From assembly GCA_016930835.1 (NCBI GenBank), contig JAFGGA010000204.1, positions 20,801-84,800 on the forward strand: a stretch of 64,000 nucleotides of DNA, given 5' to 3'. This document shows positions 19,092 to 27,909 of the stretch, piece after piece. The translations under genes and the position numbers were made by a program. Position 1 is the stretch's first letter. Each line of letters opens with the position of its first letter. This DNA comes from Deltaproteobacteria bacterium (lineage in GTDB: Bacteria; Desulfobacterota; DSM-4660; Desulfatiglandales; HGW-15). A model generated the notes under the pieces. That model worked only from the letters and a program-made list of their open reading frames with translations, searched no databases and was not told the DNA's origin.

Positions 19092-20522
19092 ATGATGGGC
19101 ACCAATAAAATCCACATGATCATGCCCATCGGGATGAACCACGGATGGGGCATCTGCGGCCGCTATTTGACCGAAGAGCTATCGAAACTTTGTGATATAG
19201 AGCTGATTACCGGGGAATTTTCCATGAACGATGTCCAGAATGAAATGGAATTCAATCATCTCAACGCTCTACGAAAAAAGCAAAACCCTCTATTTAGCGA
19301 TGATGAAGAACTTGAATACCCGGTTATACAGGCCATACGCGGAATAACGATGGAACCTTGGTATCAGACGTACCGAAGTCCTTTTCGTGTCGGATATACG
19401 TTCTTCGAAAGTGACACCATTGCACCTGAAGCGATCGATCACGCGAAAGCGCATTTTGATTTCATCGTCGCAGGATCAAGTTGGTGTGAGCGCATTCTTA
19501 ACGAATTCGGATTTGAAAACACCAGAACCATCATTCAAGGAATAGACCCGCTGCTCTTTCATCCGAATGATACTGCCAAGACCTTGTATGAGGATAAGTT
19601 TGTCATTTTTTCCGGTGGTAAGCTGGAATTGCGAAAAGGACAGGACCTGGTGATTCGGGCCTTCAAAATCATGCAGGATAAATACCCGGACGTGATGCTG
19701 GTAAATCTCTGGTACAACCATTGGACCCAATCCATGGAGTCCATGGCCCTCTCGCCCCATATCCGGTTTGACATGCCCAAAGGGGACTATATAAAGGCTG
19801 TTCATCATCTGTTGTCTGTTAATGGAATCGATACCGACAGGGTGATCACCCTCCCGCCCAAACAAAATCATGAATTGTCGGCCATCTATAAAAATACGGA
19901 CATCGGGCTCTTTCCCAACCGATGTGAGGGAGGGACCAACCTGGTCTTGATGGAATACATGGCCTGTGGAAAACCGGTGATTGCATCCTATTCATCCGGG
20001 CATAAGGATATCTTATCCGACCGGAATTCCGTGCCTATCAAATCAATGAGACCGTTTGTCGTCCAGAATCAAGATAACAGCATCCTGTATACATGGGATG
20101 ACCCGGATCTTGATGAGATCATCTCGGCGTTGGAATGGGCCTATTGGCACCGGGACAAGATAAAACCAATCGGCGGGACAGCGGGAGAAGATCTTTCCCA
20201 TCAAACATGGGCTTGTTCAGCCGAAGCGTTTTATAACGTTATTTGCGGACCTTCATCCAAACACAACCCTGTCGCCGATCCCATCGATCATAAACGTCAA
20301 GAAGCCCCCGCGTTGTATAAAGAGCAAGAACATCCCCCTGTAAAAGACCCTGAAAAATTCCTCTACGATATTCTCCATAGCCAGACCGGACAAGGCCCTA
20401 TAACCCTGAGGGATATGATGAAAAAGCTAAGGGATCATTGTGGAGAATTCTCAAGAACCGAGGCCATTCTCCATATGATGGAAGCGCTTGTCATTGAATC
20501 CACCGAAAGGCGAGGTTGGTGA
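19092..20522 (+). CDS. GT4-family glycosyltransferase with C-terminal extension
   Basis: 476 residues from the ATG at 19092 (a second ATG follows at 19095); the longer frame from GTG 18999 has no family similarity. The GT-B core matches the 9316 protein closely: GMNHGWGICGRYLTEELSK, VIFSGGKLELRKGQDLV, GLFPNRCEGGTNLVLMEYM, ACGKPVIASYSSGHKD. An extra ~90 residues at the C-terminus (PEKFLYDILHSQTGQ onwards) are helical and of unknown role. Its stop overlaps the GTG start of the next gene. Confidence 0.86.
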   Translation: MMGTNKIHMIMPIGMNHGWGICGRYLTEELSKLCDIELITGEFSMNDVQNEMEFNHLNALRKKQNPLFSDDEELEYPVIQAIRGITMEPWYQTYRSPFRVGYTFFESDTIAPEAIDHAKAHFDFIVAGSSWCERILNEFGFENTRTIIQGIDPLLFHPNDTAKTLYEDKFVIFSGGKLELRKGQDLVIRAFKIMQDKYPDVMLVNLWYNHWTQSMESMALSPHIRFDMPKGDYIKAVHHLLSVNGIDTDRVITLPPKQNHELSAIYKNTDIGLFPNRCEGGTNLVLMEYMACGKPVIASYSSGHKDILSDRNSVPIKSMRPFVVQNQDNSILYTWDDPDLDEIISALEWAYWHRDKIKPIGGTAGEDLSHQTWACSAEAFYNVICGPSSKHNPVADPIDHKRQEAPALYKEQEHPPVKDPEKFLYDILHSQTGQGPITLRDMMKKLRDHCGEFSRTEAILHMMEALVIESTERRGW

Positions 20523-22219
20523 ATATCCTTGTGATTCAGACATCTCGTTTTGGCGATCTTCTGCAAACAACCCCCATGCTTCACGCGTTGAGGGTACGAT
20601 ATCCAGACGCCTCCATCAGCGTTCTATCCAGGTATAATGTAATGGAGATCTATCAAGACAATCCGGATTTGGATCATCTGGAGTTATTCAATATCGAAGA
20701 ATATACCCGCCGTCTGATGAGCGCCCCCCAAAACATCTTCGACGCATATATTGAACTACGCGAAGCCGTGGATCATTTAAAGGCCATGAACTTCGATATG
20801 GTGATCAACGTAACCCACGACCGGTTCAGTACCTTTTTGACTCATCTTATCACATCATCCCGAATAAAAGGGATGTATTTGTCTCCAAACAAAAAACTAC
20901 ACATCAAGATCAACGGCCTGTGGTTTCAATACCTACGATGCACATCCAATTTTCGGATGGTTGCCTCATTTAATTTGGCGGATATCTATAAAAACGCTGT
21001 GGGGGGCTCAATAGAAACGCAACGGCTCTTTTTCCATATATCGAAAGATTCGATATCAAAGGCCGATACCCTTCTGGGCCCAACCATAAAGGATGCGGAA
21101 TCTTTTCGCTATATCGGATTTCAGTTGGGGACCAGCACGGGCAATAGACGCTGGCCCAGTGAATATTTCATTGAACTGGGTAACCGGCTTCAGAATGAGA
21201 TGAACACGAAAATTGTCTTACTGGGAAGCAAAGATGAAAAAAAAATCGGGGAGAAGGTCATTGAGGGCATGACTGAAAAACCCATTGATCTGATCGGTGA
21301 GACGAATATATCGGTTCTCGCATCAATATTGAATAGATGCGCGCTACTGGTCACCAATGATACAGGGACCATGCACTTGGCAGCGGCCGTGGGAACGCCT
21401 TGTATCGCCCTATTCTTCGAAAGCGCCAATCCCTTTCAGACCGGTCCTTATGGGGAAGGGCATATTATTTGTTCACCGGACCTGGATTGTTTTCCCTGTC
21501 CAACCACCTTTGAATGCAATGACAAGAGATGTCTCCACCGAATTCCCGTTGAGACGGTTTATCGATTGATTCAAGACAGACTGGGAAAAAATCCTTCCTT
21601 TCAGATTCCTCAACCCATTGGAATGCGTATGTTCAAAACGCGATTTGACCCGTTAGGTGTGTGGGACGCCTGGCCCGTGGGAAGATTGAATCTAAAAAAG
21701 AAGGATATCATCAGGCGGCTATATCGACATATGTGGCTTCGATTCGCATGCCGATCTCGCGAATGGAACGTGGGCTCGACAGAACCCGTTTTACAAGATG
21801 AATTGAAAAACGACCTAAGGCAGTGGTCGCAAAATTACTTCCTGAAAGATCCGGAGATCCAAAAATGGCTTAGTGACTTTCAAGAAGGCTTGGAAACCTT
21901 GACCGGGATTGTAGACAGAGGTCTCGGCCTTATAAAGGCGATGGTTTTATCCATTCAAAATGTATCACTGGCCCCTGCATATATAAAAAAACAATCCGAT
22001 ATCCTTGGAGTATTGGAAAAAAAAATCATTCAATCCGGTCAGGATGATCTTTTCGTCGGTCAATTAACGAATCTTTTTCAACTCGAATTGGAGCAGATTC
22101 ATGATGCCCCTTTCTTGATCATGCTGAATGCCTGGAAGCAGGTATATGATAATTTAGGAACCAGGATGAGGATACTCGAAGAAGAGATCCGGCTGATGAG
22201 GGAAGCCTTGGGCTGTTGA
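20519..22219 (+). CDS. GT9 ADP-heptose:LPS heptosyltransferase-like protein
   Basis: About 566 residues from a GTG at 20519 (overlapping TGA, AAAGGCGAGG upstream); TTG 20516 is an alternative. Residues 1-350 are a full GT9 fold: ILVIQTSRFGDLLQTTPMLHA, YIGFQLGTST, LLGSKDEKKIGE, and the donor motif LVTNDTGTMHLAAAVGTP. A cysteine-rich segment (CFPCPTTFECNDKRC) follows. The last ~200 residues are an extra helical domain not usual in GT9 enzymes, possibly an interaction module. In the cassette it lies between GT4 and GT2-TPR genes. Confidence 0.86.
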   Translation: MNILVIQTSRFGDLLQTTPMLHALRVRYPDASISVLSRYNVMEIYQDNPDLDHLELFNIEEYTRRLMSAPQNIFDAYIELREAVDHLKAMNFDMVINVTHDRFSTFLTHLITSSRIKGMYLSPNKKLHIKINGLWFQYLRCTSNFRMVASFNLADIYKNAVGGSIETQRLFFHISKDSISKADTLLGPTIKDAESFRYIGFQLGTSTGNRRWPSEYFIELGNRLQNEMNTKIVLLGSKDEKKIGEKVIEGMTEKPIDLIGETNISVLASILNRCALLVTNDTGTMHLAAAVGTPCIALFFESANPFQTGPYGEGHIICSPDLDCFPCPTTFECNDKRCLHRIPVETVYRLIQDRLGKNPSFQIPQPIGMRMFKTRFDPLGVWDAWPVGRLNLKKKDIIRRLYRHMWLRFACRSREWNVGSTEPVLQDELKNDLRQWSQNYFLKDPEIQKWLSDFQEGLETLTGIVDRGLGLIKAMVLSIQNVSLAPAYIKKQSDILGVLEKKIIQSGQDDLFVGQLTNLFQLELEQIHDAPFLIMLNAWKQVYDNLGTRMRILEEEIRLMREALGC

Positions 22220-22230
22220 AATCCACCGTG

Positions 22231-22275
22231 ACGTTCATCCTTACCCTTTGCGCCAAGCGCCATACGGCTTGCACT
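22231..22275. repeat. GCGCC-type intergenic repeat
   Basis: ACCCTTTGCGCC followed by AAGCGCCATACGGC, about 20 bases before the ATG at 22296. Nearly the same sequence and placement as at 9281. Confidence 0.6.
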
Positions 22276-22295
22276 TTTTTTAAAGAATCATTTCA

Positions 22296-24131
22296 ATGAT
22301 CCATACCAACCCCACCATATCCGCCATCATGATCGTCAGGGATGAAGAAACCAATCTTGCCCGCTGCCTCAGCAGCATCAGGGATCAAGTGGATGAAATC
22401 ATCATTGTGGATACGGGCTCAACGGATGCGACCATGGATATCGCGAAAAAATACGGGGCCAAAATCTTTGAACATCCATGGGAAAACGATTTCAGCAAAC
22501 ATCGTAATCAATCCGTAGGATATGCAAACAGTGATTGGCTTTTTCAAATAGATGCTGATGAAGAACTCATTCTGGGGGATGGATCTACACTAAGGGAGAC
22601 CGTAAAAGCCTGCGATGACGTGGACGCTATTCTTATCACGCTGGAAAGCAGATGGGAAAACGGTCTTCAATCGATCCACAACACCATACGCATTTTCAGA
22701 AATCTGCCGCATATCCGTTACAAAGGGCGAGTCCATAATGAAGTGGTCGGAGTACGTACCGGCAAATATGTACCATTGCGTCTTTTTCATTACGGCTATG
22801 ATGTGGATGAGGCCACATTTGAGAGAAAGTTCCATCGGACCGTCAATATCCTGCTCCAAGACGTCAAAGACGACCCGAAAAATCCAAGGGCCCATCACTA
22901 CCTTGGAATTTCTTACCTGAGTAAAAATATGTACGACGAGGCTATTCAATCAGCGGAAACAGCTATTTCCCTTTGCCGTGATCAGGGGAATCTCAGTGAC
23001 CTCTATTCGGGTTCTTATTATGTGGCTTCTGTCGCCCATATGCGACAAGGGAATCGGGACAAAGCGGAATATTGGGCAAAAGAGGCCCTCCAATCCTATC
23101 CTATTCATCTTGATTCCCTATTCGTGCTCTCCGAGGTCTATTACCAGAAGCGAGATTTGCCTTTATTCTATCAATATACCAACCAATATTTGGATCTGCT
23201 CAAAGAGCTTGAGGAGAGTGGTGAGCGTTTTGGTACCTATATATTCCAAACCACCGGATTTAGATGGCTGGCTTATCTTTATCGGGCATGTATCCAGATG
23301 GATCAAGGCATTTTGGAAAGGGCTGCTCAAGAGCTTGAAAACGCCCTGAATCTGGCACCGGACAAAAGCCATTTCCATCATCTCTTGGCGGGATATTACC
23401 TGCAAAATCATCAGATTGAAAAGTCGGCCCTAGAGTTTGAAAAGGCCCTGGAAGAATCACCGGATAACATTGAAGTGTTGTGGGATTTTTCTCAACTCCG
23501 AAAAAAAAGAGACGAGTATGGGAGTGCAAAAGAACTGTTTGAGAGGATCCTAACGATCCAGCCTCTTCACAAACAAGCCCTTTTTGAAATGGGAAACGAG
23601 CATCTGAAGAGCCTTCAATTGGAGTCGGCCATTGAGTATTACCAACGCGTCCTTGAGATAGATAATCAACACATTTCTACCAAGATGAACATGGCCTTGG
23701 CACTCCGAAAGATGGGGCAATTTGACGCATCCATCCGGTATTCACTCGATGTTATCAAAGAAAAGCCCTCTTCTTTGGAGGCCCTTTCAAACCTGGCCTA
23801 TGCTTATTACGGACAAGGAAATGACAAAATGGCCGCTACATACTTCATGAAAATTTCGAAATTCCACCCCGATCAACCAGATCCCCATGTATATCTGGCG
23901 CTTATCTTTCTGAGTAACAACGATTTGGAGTCTTGCGTCAGCTCATGTGATCACTTATTAAGTTTGTTAGGCCTTGAAAGAAACCTGGTCCTGGATTCAT
24001 TCAGCGACCTGGGGGATAGATTCTTCAGCATCGCTCAAAAGCTTTCCGGCCTGAACCAGTCTCATCTTTCCAGTATTTGTCTTCAAATCGGGCAAATCCT
24101 TGCCGATGCTGATTCTCCCGCTCACATCTGA
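22296..24131 (+). CDS. GT2 glycosyltransferase with long TPR tail
   Basis: 611 residues, with the same architecture as the 12884 product. GT2 motifs: ISAIMIVRDEETNLARCL, IIIVDTGSTDAT, NDFSKHRNQSVGYA, QIDADEELI. A TPR solenoid from ~190 to ~590 includes MYDEAIQSAETAI, QIEKSALEFEKALEESPDN and LESAIEYYQRVLEIDNQH. It is the gene immediately upstream of the flagellin transcription unit, the strongest positional hint that the island modifies flagellin. Confidence 0.88.
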   Translation: MIHTNPTISAIMIVRDEETNLARCLSSIRDQVDEIIIVDTGSTDATMDIAKKYGAKIFEHPWENDFSKHRNQSVGYANSDWLFQIDADEELILGDGSTLRETVKACDDVDAILITLESRWENGLQSIHNTIRIFRNLPHIRYKGRVHNEVVGVRTGKYVPLRLFHYGYDVDEATFERKFHRTVNILLQDVKDDPKNPRAHHYLGISYLSKNMYDEAIQSAETAISLCRDQGNLSDLYSGSYYVASVAHMRQGNRDKAEYWAKEALQSYPIHLDSLFVLSEVYYQKRDLPLFYQYTNQYLDLLKELEESGERFGTYIFQTTGFRWLAYLYRACIQMDQGILERAAQELENALNLAPDKSHFHHLLAGYYLQNHQIEKSALEFEKALEESPDNIEVLWDFSQLRKKRDEYGSAKELFERILTIQPLHKQALFEMGNEHLKSLQLESAIEYYQRVLEIDNQHISTKMNMALALRKMGQFDASIRYSLDVIKEKPSSLEALSNLAYAYYGQGNDKMAATYFMKISKFHPDQPDPHVYLALIFLSNNDLESCVSSCDHLLSLLGLERNLVLDSFSDLGDRFFSIAQKLSGLNQSHLSSICLQIGQILADADSPAHI

Positions 24132-24179
24132 AAGACCATCCCATTGTCTTCTTTCCTTTGCTTGGATGCTATTCGCAGG

Positions 24180-24290
24180 CCGGCATTTTATATGCCGCCG
24201 TAATGGCGGTCGGTTGCAGGACAGCAACCCGGTCATCAAAATACCGTTCCATCAAGGCCGGATGTAAAATCCAACCTTACGAAAAACCAA
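24180..24290. repeat. Palindromic repeats between the glycan island and flagellin
   Basis: A palindrome at ~24181-24198 (CGGCATTTTATATGCCG) and a degenerate copy of the GGNCGG-TATAAAA-CC element at ~24256-24283 (GGCCGGATGTAAAATCCAAC). They may end the upstream transcript, but no T-run is present. Confidence 0.45.
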
Positions 24291-24336
24291 CCTGCCGAAC
24301 GTTCTGAAATAAACGCGTATACCATGATATTTTTAT

Positions 24337-24364
24337 TAAAGTTTTCCTCCCGACAGGTCGATGA
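24337..24364 (+). promoter_or_regulatory. Sigma-28 (FliA) type promoter of flagellin
   Basis: TAAAGTTT at 24337-24344, 12-base spacer, then GTCGATGA at 24357-24364, matching the FliA consensus TAAAGTTT/GCCGATAA with a spacer one base longer. The fliD and M23 peptidase promoters in this window share the 12-base spacing. It predicts a leader of about 165 bases. Confidence 0.75.
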
Positions 24365-24413
24365 GGTATGTGAATGTGAGATCAAGGAAGGAGGTGAACG
24401 GGAGTCAAAGCAA

Positions 24414-24480
24414 GTCCTTTACAGAAAAGGACGCATAATTGGATCATTTGATCCATTTTCACCCCCGGCAAGGATGCCGG
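24414..24480 (+). promoter_or_regulatory. Structured flagellin leader with CsrA-type hexaloop
   Basis: Three consecutive hairpins are visible: GTCCTTT/AAAGGAC (24414-24432), TGGATCA/TGATCCA (24440-24455), and CCGGC-AAGGAT-GCCGG (24465-24480). The third places an AGGA core in a six-base loop, the classical CsrA/RsmA target. Further AAGGA sites lie at ~24394-24401 and in the ribosome site AAGGAGG (24522-24528). CsrA control is inferred; no csrA or fliW gene is in the window. Confidence 0.6.
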
Positions 24481-24537
24481 ACAAACATTAAACCTTATCA
24501 AAACAAAATACATTAAAAATCAAGGAGGATTTTTACT

Positions 24538-25659
24538 ATGGGATTAAGAATTCAAAACAACATTTCGGCGATGAACGCTCACAGACAATTGAGCATTGCC
24601 GACTCATCTCTTGCGAAATCACTGGAAAGATTATCATCCGGTTATCGGATCAACAGCGGCGCGGACGACGCGGCCGGTCTGGCCATTTCAAACAGCATGC
24701 GTGCGGATATCGCCAGTTTTAAAGTGGCTTCAAGGAACACCTCCGAGGCCAACGCCCTCTTGCAGGTGGCCGGTGGCGCATTGTCACAGGTTTCATCCAT
24801 GCTTACCCGTTTGAAAGAGCTGGCCACCCAGGCCTCTTCCGCGAACGCCAACTCCAACCTGACCAAGATCAACGACGAGGCCGCAAAGGTTATCGCGGAA
24901 ATCGACCGGATCGCCGATTCCACGGAATATGCGGATACAATGCTCATCAACGGTACTTTCGGTGTATCCATCTCCGGTTGCTCTTCCGTCGTGAATTCCG
25001 CCAGTGGTTACAGCGGTGTCTCCGGAATGAAACAGGCTGGCAAGTACACCTTCACCACGGATGCCGGCGCCACCACCATCACATTGACCCATGCAGGCGG
25101 TTCAGAGGCTGTTTACGGCGTCAGCGCTCCCACGACAGGGACCCAAAGTGATGTCTACTTCTCTTCCGTCGGTATCACCCTTAAGATCAACAGCGGTTTC
25201 ACGGGAACATCCGACTTCACCATCACGGCTTCCGCCTCGGGTAGCGCCGACTTCCAGGTGGGCGCCGAGAATACGGCCGACAACCGGATCGCCGTGTCAT
25301 TGGGTAACGCCACCAAAGAGAAACTCGGAACCACGGCCGGCAGCTCAGCTTTGACGGATATCGATCTGACCAGCGCGGCAAAAGCCCAATCGGCCCTTGA
25401 CTACATTGACGATGCCATCTCGGATATCTCCAAGGTCCAGGGCGATGTCGGCGCCTACCAGAACAGGCTCTCCTTCGCGGCACTGAACTTGGCCACCACA
25501 ACGGAGAATATGCAGGCCGCCGAATCGGTCATCCGCGACGTGGATATGGCTGCTGAAATGACAACCTTCACCAAGAACCAGATCCTCATGCAGGCCGGTA
25601 CAGCCATGTTGGCCCAGGCGAATATGGCCCCGCAGCAGGTATTGTCTCTGTTCGGATAA
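24538..25659 (+). CDS. fliC: Flagellin, filament structural protein
   Basis: 373 residues with both conserved flagellin ends. N-terminal D0/D1: GLRIQNNISAMNAHRQLS, LERLSSGYRINSGADDAAGL, with later SSANANSNLTKINDEAAKVI. C-terminal D1/D0: ENMQAAESVIRDVDMAAEMT and MLAQANMAPQQVLSLFG. The middle (~145-280) is short, Thr/Ser/Gly-rich and surface exposed, a plausible site for O-glycosylation. Strong AAGGAGG ribosome site. Codon use looks more GC-ending than its neighbours, consistent with high expression. Exported by the flagellar type III system. Confidence 0.97.
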   Translation: MGLRIQNNISAMNAHRQLSIADSSLAKSLERLSSGYRINSGADDAAGLAISNSMRADIASFKVASRNTSEANALLQVAGGALSQVSSMLTRLKELATQASSANANSNLTKINDEAAKVIAEIDRIADSTEYADTMLINGTFGVSISGCSSVVNSASGYSGVSGMKQAGKYTFTTDAGATTITLTHAGGSEAVYGVSAPTTGTQSDVYFSSVGITLKINSGFTGTSDFTITASASGSADFQVGAENTADNRIAVSLGNATKEKLGTTAGSSALTDIDLTSAAKAQSALDYIDDAISDISKVQGDVGAYQNRLSFAALNLATTTENMQAAESVIRDVDMAAEMTTFTKNQILMQAGTAMLAQANMAPQQVLSLFG

Positions 25660-25730
25660 AATCGTAAAGCGATTGGATAAAGCGCGACGATATCGCTTAA
25701 GGTTGAATAACGATAAACACTTTAAAAACA

Positions 25731-25765
25731 AACCCCGCTTCTTCCAGAAGCGGGGTTTTTTATGG
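25731..25765 (+). terminator. Rho-independent terminator after flagellin
   Basis: A perfect 12-bp stem (AACCCCGCTTCT and AGAAGCGGGGTT) around loop TCC, followed by a T-rich tail. It sits ~70 bases after the flagellin stop and should isolate the flagellin message. Confidence 0.93.
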
Positions 25766-25778
25766 CACTGATATTGCA
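25763..25778 (+). promoter_or_regulatory. Sigma-54 promoter
   Basis: TGGCACTGATATTGCA has the -24 GG and -12 GC exactly ten bases apart and matches the RpoN consensus TGGCAC-N5-TTGCA. It begins in the T-tract of the flagellin terminator and points to the glycosyltransferase-sulfotransferase gene, with a predicted leader of ~150 bases. Confidence 0.8.
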
Positions 25779-25942
25779 GTTAAAATACTACAAGCAATAT
25801 TTCACGGCCCTACTCCGCCGTTTGATATATCTAAAAAACCACACCTGTCCAAAAACGATATAGGGATACCTGTTATGGACGTTATTGAAAAACAATCACT
25901 TAAACAGGCAAAAAGCTCGAATCGAATCTATTCTGGAAACCA

Positions 25943-27805
25943 ATGAAAACAAACCTTGCTGGAGGCCTTATCAACGGGGGTCCGTGCAGGTCTATGGCTG
26001 ACTCCAAAAAAATCCTCATTATCCAGGAAAACGGTCGGAATGAACGGAATATGCAATTTCGAGAATGCTTTGCGCTTCAAAGGGCATTTCATTACCTGGG
26101 TACAATCGCTGATGTATGGGGAATAGGGCACGAAAATTTCCATCAACCCTTTGCAGAAATCATGCGGTATTATGATGCGGTTATTTCCCTTGAAAATTAT
26201 GACACGGGATGGCACCCAAACCTCAAGAAAGTAAAGGTCCCAAGGCTGTTCTGGTGTATTGACGCCCATATGGGGATCGAACGATATGTGGATTTTGTCC
26301 GTCGCATCGGATTTGATATTGTTCTCAACGCGACTGAGCACTTTGTGGATACCTTTAAAAACATAGTAGATGCCAGTTTGTGGCTCCCCAATGCCTATGA
26401 TAGTTTTCTGATCGATAAGATTTTCGGGGTCCGGAAAACCATCCCCATTGGTTTTTGCGGTAACGTGGTCAACCGGGGCGGATGGATTCAACACCTGAAA
26501 AAACATTGGGATCTGGTGCACCACCAGATGGTCATTGGTCCGGATATGGTGCGTGCCGTGAATTCCTATCAGATCCATTGGAACCGTAACGTCTCCATAG
26601 ACATCAATTACAGGACCTTTGAGACCTTGGGTTGCAGGACATTCCTTCTGACCAATGAGACACCCGGCCTGAACAGACTGTTCACACCGGAAAAACACTT
26701 GGTCACCTACAAAGACAAGGATGACCTCGACCATAAAATCACCTACTATCTCAAACATCCGAAAGAGCGTGAAGCCATAGCCAGGGAAGGATACATGCAT
26801 GTCCGCCGTTATCACCGGTACATCAGCCGGGCGGAGCGGATACTGGAGATACTGGGCTGCAAAACCCGGGATAAAATACAGCCCGGCACCAGAACACCCA
26901 TCCGTGATATTACGGAGCAGATGATATCCGCAAAACAGTTTCTATTCCTATCAGGCGCTACAAAATCTGGAACGACCCTGTTGGCAAACGCGCTGAATCT
27001 ATCGGATCGAATATCATTTTTAAAAAATATGGAAGGAAAACTGGAAGAAGGACAATGGGTACAAGATGTTTACGAATGGGGAAAAGGCAATCAAGACCTC
27101 ACTGAAAAATTTCATTTCACTGAAGACCATGTCCTCACCACTGTCGATAATCGTATCCGGCTGTTCAGAACGTGGTCCCGATACTGGGACCTTTCAAAGC
27201 CCCTTTTAGCGGAAAAAAGCCCTCATAACGTCATCAAGACCCGTTTTCTTCAAGCACTCTTCCCCAATTCCAGGTTTATCATCCTGGTGCGCAACGGGAT
27301 CGTTCAGGCAACCGGCGAAGCCCTTCAGGAAAATAGGAATCCGCTCATCTGTTGCCAAGAATGGGTGCGAGCTTATGAAATATTGATCAATGACCTGGGA
27401 CATATTCATCAATACCTTCTGGTGCGCTATGAGGATATGACCAATAATGTGGAAGAGACATTTGAAAAATTATGTGTATTTATCAGTATCCCCCCTATTC
27501 ATGTGAATAATCGATCGTTCTACGTCCATGCCTTTCCAAATGGGGTGAAAAGACCGGATATGAACAGCATTCAAGACATGAGCAAACCCCATATCGAAAA
27601 TTTTATATATAGAATCGATCATACAACCCAACAAAAGATGTTTCAGATATGCGGCCCCATCATGCAACAATTCGGTTACAGTATCGAGATTGCCGATTAC
27701 CACGAATACCTGAAGGATCAGAACCATTGCCGCCTGCTTAGGGCTTATCCGGAAAATCCCCTACCCCTACCCCCTCCAGCGAGGGGATGGGGGATTAATG
27801 GATGA
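25943..27805 (+). CDS. CgeB-like glycosyltransferase fused to sulfotransferase
   Basis: 620 residues (ATG 25943; ATG 25994, MADSKKILIIQENGRN, is a good alternative). Residues ~18-325 resemble CgeB/Glyco_trans_1_2 proteins (VPRLFWCIDAHMG, IGFCGNVVNRGGW, NYRTFETLGCRTFLLTNETP, KDKDDLDHKITYYLKHPKER). From ~331 there is a sulfotransferase domain with PAPS loop SGATKSGTTLLANALN, then FIILVRNGIVQATGEAL and LLVRYEDM. The last ~13 residues (PLPLPPPARGWG) and the stop are encoded by a GGGGATGGGGG-type repeat. Behind the sigma-54 promoter. Confidence 0.85.
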   Translation: MKTNLAGGLINGGPCRSMADSKKILIIQENGRNERNMQFRECFALQRAFHYLGTIADVWGIGHENFHQPFAEIMRYYDAVISLENYDTGWHPNLKKVKVPRLFWCIDAHMGIERYVDFVRRIGFDIVLNATEHFVDTFKNIVDASLWLPNAYDSFLIDKIFGVRKTIPIGFCGNVVNRGGWIQHLKKHWDLVHHQMVIGPDMVRAVNSYQIHWNRNVSIDINYRTFETLGCRTFLLTNETPGLNRLFTPEKHLVTYKDKDDLDHKITYYLKHPKEREAIAREGYMHVRRYHRYISRAERILEILGCKTRDKIQPGTRTPIRDITEQMISAKQFLFLSGATKSGTTLLANALNLSDRISFLKNMEGKLEEGQWVQDVYEWGKGNQDLTEKFHFTEDHVLTTVDNRIRLFRTWSRYWDLSKPLLAEKSPHNVIKTRFLQALFPNSRFIILVRNGIVQATGEALQENRNPLICCQEWVRAYEILINDLGHIHQYLLVRYEDMTNNVEETFEKLCVFISIPPIHVNNRSFYVHAFPNGVKRPDMNSIQDMSKPHIENFIYRIDHTTQQKMFQICGPIMQQFGYSIEIADYHEYLKDQNHCRLLRAYPENPLPLPPPARGWGING

Positions 27806-27895
27806 ACACTAACTGCAATTCCGCTGGGAATTGTAGAATATAAAGGCTTCCCGGAGCCCTGCGCCATGTGCCTTGCGCCCTGCGCCTTTAAAAAA
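27757..27895. repeat. Repeat block spanning a gene end and the following gap
   Basis: 27757-27803 is the CCCCTACCCCCTCC...GAGGGGATGGGGG element (related copies at 36462 and 61734), read as the C-terminus of the preceding gene. 27858-27893 is a GCGCC-type repeat (GCGCCATGTGCCTTGCGCCC) just before the ribosome site of the next gene. Confidence 0.65.
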
Positions 27896-27909
27896 CACGG
27901 AGGACCATC

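Noticed and set aside
24182..24197. GG-N10-GC spacing resembling a sigma-54 promoter before flagellin
   Set aside because: The match (CGGCAT-N5-ATGCC) is poor and explained by a palindromic repeat; a much better sigma-28 element lies downstream.
25875..25946. 23-codon ORF overlapping the start of the GT-sulfotransferase gene
   Set aside because: Too short and without a recognisable ribosome site; might be a leader but not supportable.
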